64,000 nt of DNA from Cylindrodendrum hubeiense (taxonomy: Eukaryota; Ascomycota; Sordariomycetes; Hypocreales; Nectriaceae): positions 62,001 to 126,000 of the forward strand of contig JAANBB010000071.1 of assembly GCA_014621425.1 (NCBI GenBank), given 5' to 3'. Position numbers and translations under genes: made by a program. Below the pieces are notes generated by a model. That model was not told the origin of the DNA and made no database searches. It was given only the letters and a program-made list of their open reading frames with translations. Each line of letters starts with the position of its first letter. Within the stretch, counting starts at the first letter, position 1. Of the stretch, positions 23,662 to 33,652 are shown one piece after another.

Positions 23662-24393
23662 TTATGATGCTGCGGCGGTGCTAGCGGTTGCCGCCTGTCG
23701 CATGGTATGGACATAAATGCAGATGTAGCTCATAAGGGCCGTCAGACTCCAGAGCATGCCAAGCTCGCCGGTGGCGCCACTTCCCCGAAACTGGAACTCG
23801 CCGATGTTAGAGATGCTCTTGAAGGCCTTGCCCTCTGCCCACACGGCGACAATCTCCTTGCCGTCCTTGGTGTAGCCGTCATCCCTGTCGGGACCATCTT
23901 CTTCGTTGCCTTCGCCGGCCATGCCACCTCCGAGTCGTACCAGCTTCCAGCCATTGCCCGCTTGGCCGACACTCTTGACCTCGCTGCCACGTGAGTGCCG
24001 CCACTCAAACCTCTCGATGCGCTTGTTGTGGCCCTCTCCTACTTGCATGCCGAACCAAAAGACTTCCTTCTTGAGGCTGAATTTGTATCGCAGGATCTCC
24101 TTTCCGCCTGGAACCAGGATCGCAAAATCCTCGCCGCGTTTTCCTTCTGAGGTGATGGCAGCCAGCGGGGGTGCATCGGTGGTGGGGCCCTCATGCATTA
24201 TCACCTCACTGTACCAGCCATCGGGCGAGCTGAGGGCAAACATGGGTTCTGAGTTGGGCTCGCTCAAATGGCAAACCATCTTGAGGGAGAGAGCCTTCTT
24301 GTATGAAAATCGAAGACTTTGAGGAAGGCCTCTGCTGGCTGTTGCTGCCGACATTTGGGGAGGTGTGGTGATCTTTGATGTTGAGCTTCCCAT
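23662..24393 (-). CDS. tubby/LURP-one-like fold protein with hydrophobic C-terminal segment (243 aa, intronless)
   Basis: The ATG at 24393 opens a single frame to 23662. The central part (about residues 25-190) has the alternating beta pattern of fungal tubby C-like proteins: LRFSYKKALSLKM, EPMFALSSPDGWYSEVIMH, GEDFAILVPGG, YKFSLKKEVFWFGMQ, FEWRHSRG, WKLVRLGG, VAVWAE. These proteins are predicted single-domain beta-barrels related to phospholipid-scramblase-like folds; their roles in fungi are unknown. Residues about 207-228 (GELGMLWSLTALMSYICIYV) are hydrophobic and could be a membrane tail anchor. Family assignment is by pattern recognition and is moderate; coding status is strong because of length, codon regularity and lack of alternatives. 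Confidence 0.72.
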   Translation of the reverse strand: MGSSTSKITTPPQMSAATASRGLPQSLRFSYKKALSLKMVCHLSEPNSEPMFALSSPDGWYSEVIMHEGPTTDAPPLAAITSEGKRGEDFAILVPGGKEILRYKFSLKKEVFWFGMQVGEGHNKRIERFEWRHSRGSEVKSVGQAGNGWKLVRLGGGMAGEGNEEDGPDRDDGYTKDGKEIVAVWAEGKAFKSISNIGEFQFRGSGATGELGMLWSLTALMSYICIYVHTMRQAATASTAAAS

Positions 24394-25917
24394 CTTGAAT
24401 ATGCGTGTGGATGTTAGAGATGAAGCTGGTTGTGGTGTGGAGCTTGAAGCAATGAGTAATAATACTGTGATGTTTGATGATACACAGAATCCGGGTGCTC
24501 TTGGCTCGCTTTCGGACTATATACTACTACGTACTAGAGGTGAAGCGACCACGGTAGCCCATTTGCCGCAACTCAATATGATGATTTGCGCAGCTTCGCC
24601 ATTCTTGGCCTACGTCAGTTGCTCAGCCACGCGCAGATACCCGCCGCTGATTGGTGTTTACCAACACCCGCTTGCCCGTTTTTGGAGCTATGTCGCGCTC
24701 CATTTCCGCTCGGTCGCAAAACACGTAGGGCTGCGCACCGTGGATGCCATGAGCGCTCTGCATTGGTGGGCTGGGCGCAACACAATGAGGCTGGGCGCAT
24801 TACGATGTGGCTGAGGAGGATTGCACATGCGCGAGGCAAACACACGTGGTATGACTTTTCGCAAAATACGAATGTTTGGTTTCGGTCTCGCCGCTGTCCA
24901 TCATTCGCAAGAGCACAGACATGGGAATGACGTGCGGCGTGCGGGAGGGGAGAAGCCCCACAGCACAGGCCTCAAACCCATCTTCATAACAAAGGGAAGA
25001 TGGAAGATCAATGCAGGGTCCCCCAATTGAATGGGATGAGAACAAAGATAACGTGAATGATCAGAATGTTTCAATAGTCAAACCCATCTTAAATCTCCGT
25101 GTAGATGCATTGAAAGCCAATGTTGTTTCAAGTGAGATTTCCTGCCCAGTTGAGGTGACTATAGGGTGGAGACTGTGACCTTGATCTTCATTGATTAAAA
25201 CTTGCCTCGCATGAAGATACGTGAGGCAAAGGTCCGACAAAGGTCCGACGGGAACGAATAAACAGGAAACTGTTTGTAGAAATAAGCTGGGGCAGCAAGT
25301 GGTTATTTATCGGGGCTGTTTCTGCTAAGGTGTGCACCCCGACAAAAACCGAGACCGAAACCGACGGCGAAAGCGAAAACCACAACGTGGTGGTGATGCA
25401 ACGTCCGAGCATCACTTGTTGCCTGAACTGCACCCCGCATAATGTGACACCAACTGGTTTCCGATGGAAAGAGCCGGAGCTATTCGTTAGCTTAGGACCG
25501 AGCTTCTCCCTGAGTGGTGCATCTCCTCCGGCTTGGCGGCAGTTGGGACTCTACATCTAAAGATAGGTCCATATTTTAGCTGTAAGTATCCATATCAATC
25601 TCAACAATGCCACAGTCGCTGCCACGTAGGCATTCATTTGCCCCTGGAAACTAGCACGGAGATTTGTCAAGAATGGCCATCGAGTGCGAAACCGAGAGGC
25701 GAACCGTCATCGGCAGTGCGTCTCATGGTGCGCTGAGTAATTCTGAGCCACTACGACCGTCGTCATGGCCAACTAGATAGATGTATTCAATAATTGTGAT
25801 GAGCATGAAGGGTTGTATTACGAGAGACAGTCCACTATTAAAGGCATCTTGTTTCCCAATCTTTGGGTGAACATTATCCTCAACACACACAGCATTGGAC
25901 ACTCAGTCGAATAAGCA
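24394..25917. other. intergenic, no gene seen
   Basis: 1.5 kb with normal composition. Open frames up to 149 codons exist (24365-24814 plus strand) but they begin inside the neighbouring gene and have no protein-like sequence. A short direct duplication AAAGGTCCGAC occurs near 25228-25250. Confidence 0.55.
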
Positions 25918-27642
25918 ATGTTGCTCTCAGCCCTCTTTTTTGCCACCCTTTCAGGTGCGGCAGTCACTTGTGCCAGCGAGGTGCCTGTCGTTGACCTGAG
26001 CACTGGTGCTACTTGTGCCTGTTCCAAACTATCCGCCGAGTACGGAAGCGCGGTACTTGGTTCAAACTCAACCAATTATACTCTCGAGTCAACAGCAGTC
26101 TGGGACATCCGCTCCTATCTGTCGCCGAAATGCATTTTCCTCCCAACAAATGCCGACCAGGTAGCAGACGCTGTGTCTATTTTCGCCTCCTGTGGAGCTC
26201 AGTTTGCTGTTAGAGGAGGAGGACACATGAATGTAGGTTTAACAACGGCACGCGTGCTGGGCTCAACACTGACACATGTTATAGTTCCCAGGATCCAACA
26301 ACATCGAAGGCGGAGTCTTGATGGCCCTGAGCGAGCTCACTGACATCACAGTGGCCGACGATAAGGAGAGTGTTGATGTGGGCCCCGGAGCCCGGTGGGT
26401 TGACGTTTACGAAGCTCTGGCACCACACGACCTGTATTGCATTGGTGGCCGCCTCAAGACCATCGGTGTCCCTGGACTCACGCTCATCGGAGGTTTCCAC
26501 TATCTGATTAACAAGTATGGCATGACCATGGATAACGTACTGAGCTACGACGTTGTCCTTGGCAATGGAACCAAGGTCGTGGCCACCTCGACCAAGAACC
26601 CCGAACTATTCTGGGCCTTGAAGGGAGGAGGCAGCAACTTTGGGGTTGTAACCAAGTTCAAGATCAAGGCACTTCCCATCTCACGCATCAGCACGACAAT
26701 CCAGCAGTTCGACGAGTCAAAGGCGAAGGCCTTTATTAAGGCCACCGCCGACATCGCCAAATACCAGCCCTCGGATATTGGCGCGGGTTCGGTAATCAGC
26801 ATCACAAAAAACGTGACGTCTGGAAAGATTACGCCGTCGCTTTTGGGCGTTCAGGAAGGGACGGAGTCTCCTCCATCAAGCTTTGCCAACTTCTCTGCTA
26901 TCACATCCGAGTCGACAGTGAACAGAGTGCTGGCTCCAATTGACTGGCATGCTCAGCTTGAGTCTCCTTTGCGAATGTTTCGGTAAGTGGTGTTTTAATT
27001 GCCAGATGCCTCAGGGATGCTTTGGACTCGTACTAACTAAAATGCAGAGTGCAGTTCGCTCACAAGACCATCAAGCCAGACGGTGACCAGCTATTCCGAA
27101 TCTATGAGGCATGGAAGAAGGCAGTGGACGATGTTAGTGATGTTGAGGGACTTTATCCTACTTTCATCATGAATGTTCTTCCGGCCGCTGCAGCATCTGT
27201 TGCAAAGAACAATGGTGTTGGAAACACGTGGGGTCTCGATGATGACCAGCCATACATTCGTAAGTATTCCCCACACCCACTTCGAAAACCTTTGCACTGG
27301 ATACAGGAAAGGGAGATTTCTCGGATTGGTTATTATCACGTAATGTACGGAGCTAACATGTGAATAGTGTGGCAACTCTCAACTGGTTGGGGAAGCGCAA
27401 CCGACGATCTGCGAATGACAAACTGGGCCCGTTCGTTTGTTGACTATTGGCACTCAGAGAACCAGGCTAAGGGTCTTGCATCGGAATTCCTTTACATGGG
27501 TGATGCAGGCGAATTCCAGGACCCGTTCACTGGATATCCTCTCGAGAATGTCCGAAGGCTGAGGGAAGTCCGGGAGACATATGACTCTGCTGGAGTGTTC
27601 CGCCGCCTGAACTGGGGTGGATTTAAGCTTGGCTCAAACTGA
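25918..27642 (+). CDS. secreted BBE-type FAD-linked oxidoreductase (499 aa, 4 exons)
   Basis: Model: join(25918..26232, 26285..26982, 27048..27259, 27368..27642); all introns are GT-AG and phase-consistent. A signal peptide (MLLSALFFATLSGAAVTCAS) starts the protein. The PCMH-type FAD-binding domain includes CIFLPTNADQVADAV, then AVRGGGHMN, whose His103 is the expected 8-alpha-histidyl FAD attachment, then PGSNNIEGGVLM and a GGFHYL-type loop. The second covalent site cysteine of bicovalent BBE enzymes is absent: the loop reads GVPGLTLIGG. The C-terminal BBE motif is present near the end (LNWGGFKL). Such enzymes oxidise alcohols, sugars or secondary-metabolite intermediates and make hydrogen peroxide. 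The substrate cannot be told from sequence. The gene is convergent with the cytochrome b561 gene downstream. Confidence 0.9.
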
Positions 27643-28103
27643 TGCTAAGTATAGCACGTCAATCCAGAGACTGAAAGGGAAATGTTGTATTCCCATGTTA
27701 CATATTGCAGAATGCCAGTCTGGTTTTTACATACATGCTTTAGATAGATCTTTTTCGATGGGCGCTTTTAGACATAGATATTGGATTACAAATTGTACAC
27801 CTTTTTAAGAATTTTCAACAAGTTTTGGATTCGGACTAACAGTAATTAAACCGACTTTTCGTAGATCTGATGAGTAGGGAGGTCAATTTAGAGCTATTGA
27901 TTTCTACAATCTTTACATCCCAGACCCCCAGCAGACCTACTAGACCTTAGCCAGCCTTAAGATGTCAAGACGAAGCCTACGCTGTTAAAAATATGTGAAG
28001 CCTTCCTGAATTGATGCTACCCCCTGTTCACATCCTTCCTGTACCCACAATGCCTCATTGGGCAGCAAAGACTCTGCGTATTCTGAATTTACAATTCAGT
28101 ATC
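27643..28103. other. 3' regions between convergent genes
   Basis: 460 bases separate the stop codons of the FAD oxidase and the cytochrome b561 gene. Nothing further is recognised. Confidence 0.6.
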
Positions 28104-28738
28104 CTATTTGTTCGTACTATTTTGAAGCTCCACTTGTTCCGTGTCAGATGTTCTACCAATAGAGCGCGACGACCAGAATTCCGTGTATCCAATAGCCCCG
28201 ACATATGCTAGGATAACGAGTCCTCCAATAGTACCATAAGCTATCTTCCCTCCTGTGGTATTTCCCGCCAATTTGAGACCCAATCCACCGGTAATGATGC
28301 CGAGAATAATTAAAACACGCCCATACCAGATGTGGACGTGCGTCCACCAAGTTCGACTCTGTGTCTTGCGATAACGGCGATGGTGGATTGATCCAATGAT
28401 GGGTTGGAGAATCATGAGTACCACCGTGATAGTTCCAAGGACTGTGTGTGTGTTGTTATGTAGCTGGTTTATTATATCCATCAGTTGTGGACAGCTGAGA
28501 GAAAAGGGAGACAAACCTGATCAATGACTTTCCCGAGACGGATGCCTGTACCCAACCCAGCAAGCATGAGCACCCACCCCACGAGCTGACAAGCAACGTG
28601 AGCCCAGACGCTTCCCTTGAACTTCCAAACCCGGATGAACAACGCGCCCAAGGGAAAGATAATAACAAAGGCGAGCCCCATTTCCAAGCCATGGATCTTG
28701 GCGTATTTGGGAACTAAATGGAGGTCTTCGTAGATCAT
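28104..28738 (-). CDS. cytochrome b561-type membrane protein (193 aa, 2 exons)
   Basis: Model: complement(join(28104..28463, 28517..28738)); the intron is 53 bp with a GTTTGT donor and CAG acceptor, phase 0. The ATG at 28738 has a good context (CAAAATGA). The protein is almost all membrane segments: about five helices, starting GLAFVIIFPLGALFI, then VACQLVGWVLMLAGLG, VLGTITVVLMILQPIIG, a segment after WYGRVL, and IGGLVILAYVGAIGY. Histidines 16, 47, 80 and 116/118 are spaced as in the b561 heme ligands. This is a transmembrane electron carrier without the DOMON domain often fused to it in fungi. It lacks a signal peptide, so the DOMON part, if there was one, is not lost by my model; no trace lies upstream. 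Electron donor and acceptor are unknown. Confidence 0.85.
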
Positions 28739-29454
28739 TTTGCGAAGTTGGTATATGTTCCGTCCTGGACTTCCTTTTAGGTACGGGTCTATTGTTTAAG
28801 ATGCAAAGAGCTTTGAAATAAACAAAGGAATAATGACGATATGAGGGGTGACTGGCATCGCTACGTCCTTAAATACAGATCGGAGGCGACGGTAATGCTA
28901 TTAGATCAAGGACAGATCGGGGACGGAGGAAATGGCCCATCGAGAGATCGACTTGTGTGCACGTCTCGGTTCTCCTCTCTCCATAATAATACATAGCTAG
29001 AAATGTCCTTCTCACGGAAATTTGGTCAAGAGCTGGCCGCCCGACAAGTTACCCAAGTTGGTAGTCGGTGATGTTTGGCCCGCAGCCAATGAGATGGACT
29101 GGATCACCCAAGTTCCGAGAGCTGCGATGTTCCCTGTAGCTTCGACATGATTGGCATTCGGACGGACTTGAGGCCGATCTGGACGGCAAATAACCCCATC
29201 ACCGAGAAATTACCCTCTCGGGTAAACCGCTGCACCGACTTCATTACCACCCTCGTCGAGCATGACATCTTCAGAAGCAACCACAGTCACTTATCTAAGG
29301 CGATGATTCGATAACTTCCCCGACGAGACTTGATGCGACAGCCATACATCTTATCGAGCGATCTGGGGCAGTGCCTCGTTTTCGTATTGATACCCAAAGC
29401 TTACAGTGCTTGCCGAACACGAAGGGTAAAATGCCACAGGAGAAAAGGCTAGCC
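28739..29454. other. intergenic, no gene seen
   Basis: Upstream region of the cytochrome b561 gene. No coding pattern recognised on either strand. Confidence 0.5.
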
Positions 29455-29925
29455 CTCTTAAGTTGGTGGATTATCTAGCCATTCTCGAATTCAACGAAGA
29501 GCAAATGTGTCATGGCGCTTCTCTGGCGTGGTACAATTCTTCACATCTTTATCAATCCATCCCTGGGTTGCCCGGCTGGTTGTCAATTTCTTGCTGATCT
29601 TATTGGACGAGCTAAAGCAATCGGAACTGGCATACCGACTTCGTTGATAACAATATTGTGGGATCCAGGTCGTTATGGCCCTAGCTAACTAACCGCAGGT
29701 GATCAATGGCGGAATCGAGCCGCTCCTGAAACAATCCATAATTGGTAGCACCTTGACCATATTTGAGAAAGTCATTCTTGTCCTGGGGATACTGGTCAAG
29801 AACGAGCCTGGTGATGTGATCGCACTGCATCTATGGCCACGGATGATGTTCGGCTGCGGGTGCTCGGCAAGTTCTTTCATGGTTTGCGCCTCTTTCAGTG
29901 TTACGAGAGGAATCACTGCCTGATG
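29455..29925 (-). pseudogene. decayed fungal protein-kinase-like gene
   Basis: On the minus strand three frames, used in turn, give ordered pieces of a protein-kinase-like protein. First comes KEAQTMKELAEHPQPNII (C-helix and beta-4 region). After a frame change comes HITRLVLDQYPQD (hinge region). Then GHNDLDPT, like the H-N-D-L-N-P catalytic loop of a fungal kinase-like family, after an in-frame stop. Last come the remnants of a DFG-like region and a TFALR stretch. At least two frameshifts and several stops are needed, so it is not expressed as an enzyme. Weak kinase N-lobe-like sequence may extend upstream to about 30290 (AWGEVYAYQ). Identification is by motif order; I have no alignment. Confidence 0.6.
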
Positions 29926-30299
29926 ACTGTTATAGCGTCAGATAATTGGTTACCGAAACATTTATCAGTGTCATATGCCCTGTGGATTTCTTAGCACATG
30001 AGCGGCGGTGGATGGTGGCTTTGATACGCGTAAACCTCTCCCCACGCACCTGGGGCGCTTTCCGACCCCAAAACACGCCCCCAATATGCAGGATGCTTGT
30101 CGATAATCTTTGGGGGATTAAGACATTTTTGTTCTCTTTGTAATTGATCTGATGAGAGGCGAGCCCTTGCTATTACTGAACGACAGGCGCAGGCACATTC
30201 TTCCGAGGGTCGAGAACGGAAACGAAAGCTGAACACTCGATGGAATTCATAATGGTGGCACACTTCTGCTAAGGGTCGAAGCACTTGCAAGACCTAATT

Positions 30300-31065
30300 A
30301 TAGAATCCATGGCCAGTGACTTCTCGATCTCTTGCACATAATGTGCTGTTCTGCGAATCACTAGTCAAACTCGCTGAGATCGGAGACGCCAGGAGTAGCG
30401 AGATACATTCATTGCGGCAATTTCCGTGTTATCTGCTCTTCAAGTTAAGACGTCAAGCCTGGCATTCGGACGTGCGATGTGTGGCTTTGGACAGCTGACC
30501 AAGCCATGCACATTGTTTCAGAGCTCTCAGCCAACAGCTCGTATCCTCAACGCACCCATGAGCCGTGGTGGAGCAAAATAAGGCTGAGAGAATGTAGTGC
30601 ACACACTGATTCGCAGATGGCAACATAGAGTGCCTCGAGGTGACGACGCATTTGCATTTCTATTCTACGCCTCCCATGACTGGCCCAATCCTCTTGAAGT
30701 TTGTAGCGCCTTCTTCTTACTCCTATCTCGTATTCAAAAAGCAAGCCTCTATGTGGCAGATAAAGGCACCCTAACACAGTGGCTTGCGCAGTGAGATTCT
30801 TGCCACCAGGCTGGCAGCAGGAATCCAGGCTGGCAGCGGCATGCCTTTCTCCACGCCGTCAATTAGCGTCTGAAGATTTCAGGGCTGAACAGGGGACTGG
30901 AGCGGAGAACCCCTGATCAAATATTTCGGTCACCCCGCATGTTGTGTTGGTAGAGGATAGCCTCGAGTTATATAAACAGGCTGCCCCATGTAGACTGAGA
31001 AAGGGTTTACGAGACATTCACATTCTGTGCCCACCCATACCTCAAAAAGCCAATGACCATCACAA
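30300..31065. other. intergenic, no gene seen
   Basis: Upstream region of the DUF3433 gene. An out-of-frame ATG at 31053 precedes the chosen start at 31066 and could act as an upstream ORF. Confidence 0.5.
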
Positions 31066-33300
31066 ATGATGGAGATGATCGCATTCCAAACCACCAAACC
31101 GCCAAGCCATGATGTGGCAACCAACCATATTGCCTCTCTAGTTCGGCCGTCGCCTAATCCGACCCTTCTCTCAAGTGACAATACTAGCCGCTCGATCACC
31201 ACGCATGGAACGACAACAGATGCTACTCCAGAGGATAAAAGTGAGTCGCTGGAATGCGAATTAAACCACTGTTAGTATTTTGTGCTGAACATTATTCAGG
31301 CAGGTTCCCCCTTCTCGAGCCAGACATTGGTCCCGACAGCCTCCAGTTTAGGCCCCTTGCCCTCCGCCCGTGGTTTTTGGTTTGCACGCTATCTTTCAAC
31401 TTTATAGTGATTGGATTGCTTGCCATACTATTCGTCAAAGGGTCATTTGATCTCATCAACGTATGGGCCTACTTCGTCATCCAATTTCTCCCCATCATCA
31501 TCGGAACAGCCACTGCCTCAAGCTTGGAGGCTATCATCATGACCCTCTCTAGAATCACACCCTTCATGCGCTGTGCAAATGATCATGGCGATACGGCGAA
31601 AAATACAATATTCAAGGAGTTTGTTCCTCTTCAGGGCTTTATGGATGCTCTCGGTACTCGCAACTGGCTTCTGGCCATCTCCCATTTCTACTCCTTCCTA
31701 GCTTTCTGTGTCCAAGGTTTGAAAGCCTCTCTGCTCAGCATGGATGCGGATAACAAGAGCCACGCCTACGTCACCTTTTGGGCCCTTTACACTGTCTCGG
31801 GCGTCTACATTTTGATAGAGATTTACATCGTGGCTGTGTTCGTCTATCTATACCACCGACCGACTGGGTTGCGCGAAGGATGGGATATTGTAACAATTGC
31901 CGACCACCTTGCCCTATTTCGTCATTCGAACTTTCTCGCCAAGTTTGAAGGCGCTTGCATCGCGGATAGAGATTCAATGGTCGAGGTGCTGGGCAGCTTA
32001 AGGCTGAGATTGGGATACTGGCGTCGCGATGGAGACGCCTTGTGGTATGGATTTGGGGAGATGCCCACAGGCAAGTATCTCTGATGGCGGCCCACAGCCA
32101 GCCATACTCCGCTCCAAAGCTTACACATGCCGCAGATACAGAAAACCCTCCAAAAGAAGAAGAAAAAGATGCAGAACGTATGTGCTTAACCCATCCGAAA
32201 TGGAATCAGGGCTAACAGATTTGAAAGTATCAACCGGCAAGATGCTCAAGCTTCGATACAACACTGTGTCCAGTATCACACAACGACCAACAATTATCCT
32301 GTACACAATCGGTGCTTTTTTACTCATGTCTGGCTACATTGCTACGCTTGTATTCGGTAGGAGCCAAGAGTACTTGTTCGATCTTCCTTTCTCAAGCGCC
32401 ATCGCACAACTAATTTTTGGATTCGTCCTGACAACCCTCGCGGTCGCGTATCAGATGTTTTGGGAGGATGTCAAAATTTTCGCCGCATCTACTGAACCAT
32501 TTGTTCACTTGGAAAACGGAGGAAAGGCAGACGAAACTTTGCTCCTCAATTACACCGGTTCCCACCAAATACTAGTTATCTATGAAGCCTTGAATAGGCA
32601 GCACTGGAAGGTCGCCAGGTCATCTCTGCTGGCGATTTTGCACCGAGCTTTCCCTATTCTCGTTGGAGCAAGTACCACAATTTGGATTAGAGAGGAAACC
32701 ATATCCGTTATGTTTTCTGTTCCCCTCAGCGTTGCCATCATCGCATGGACGGCATTATTGGTACTATTAATACCTTTTGAGGGCTTGGAGTCGGGATATT
32801 CTAGACATCTCCCGCGAGATTATATCTCAATCGCTGACCTTATCTCCTGGACATGCCAGAGCAACATTTTGCGGGTTGATGACATTGACGAAAATGAAAA
32901 GGGATTACTTCAAGGCAATCCATTCAATGTCCCCGCCAAAGATCCCGACAGCGAGAAGTGGCATATGGAGGCTAAACTACGTCTCGCAAACCTGACATAT
33001 CATTTTGATTTGCACCAAATCCCTTCTAGCCCGAACGGCTTATCAACAATCGGTCTGAGATACTCGAAGGATGCTCCAATAAAACCAACGTCACTACGCA
33101 AGAGACTTCGCGGACGGAAGCCGAACCTTTTTTGCGACCAGAGGGCTGAGGCTGCCAAAGAGAGCTACACCATTTCCGGGGCAAAGAGATTCAAAATAGT
33201 TGATGGAATGGAGCTTAACATAACATCCAATTATGCAAGTGTGGGCTATACGCTCCCTACAACACAGATGGCCGGAACTGAGGCAGAAGAAGCTGTATAG
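31066..33300 (+). CDS. DUF3433 multi-pass membrane protein (704 aa, 3 exons)
   Basis: Model: join(31066..31240, 31300..32074, 32136..33300). Intron 1 (59 bp, GTGAGT...TTCAG) fuses a 58-residue Ser/Thr-rich cytoplasmic-type N-terminus to RFPLLEPD. Intron 2 (61 bp, GTATCT, branch CTTAC, acceptor GCAG) is in phase and is needed because the first frame ends at 32084. The protein has two halves, each starting with a membrane-spanning unit: FRPLALRPWFLVCTLSFNF in the first and TQRPTIILYTIGAFLLM in the second, with further helices in between. This duplicated layout is that of the fungal DUF3433 family, whose function is unknown. A shorter intron at 31271-31299 would also keep frame but is only 29 bp, so I rejected it. 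The exact border of intron 2 is the least certain point. Confidence 0.8.
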
Positions 33301-33652
33301 TTTAGTGATGTGGCATCGAACACAGGGGCCCATATAGGCGAATAGGGAATACATTCAGAAGTAGGAGGATTTGTATAGAAATATATATTTCGGTATTGGC
33401 TAGATGCTAAGGGTGGAGTCCGTTTATTATGTTAATACCTCAGTTGTCCTCAATCTTAGTTCAAACGAGTGCTGCTATATACGCACACACCTATTGCAAT
33501 TTGCACACATCAGACACTGGGTAAGGCATGAGAAAGATAAATTAAACAAATCTGATGGTAATTTATTAACAATTATATGAGTTGGTTAAAAAAGAAGCGA
33601 GAAAAGGCGATTATAGTATTGTTAGAACTTAGACTATTACTCATACAAAATG
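33301..33652. other. 3' regions between convergent genes
   Basis: 350 AT-leaning bases between the DUF3433 stop codon and the stop codon of the Zn2Cys6 regulator. No gene seen. Confidence 0.6.

Noticed and set aside
24365..24814. 149-codon plus-strand frame
   Set aside because: Starts inside the antisense tubby-like gene and shows no motif; composition is not protein-like.
25330..25560. Frame with a Thr/Glu-rich start near 25330
   Set aside because: No splice context or homology pattern; too short and isolated.
31271..31299. 29-base intron in the DUF3433 gene
   Set aside because: Keeps frame but is below any reasonable intron size; the 59-base intron with GTGAGT fits better.
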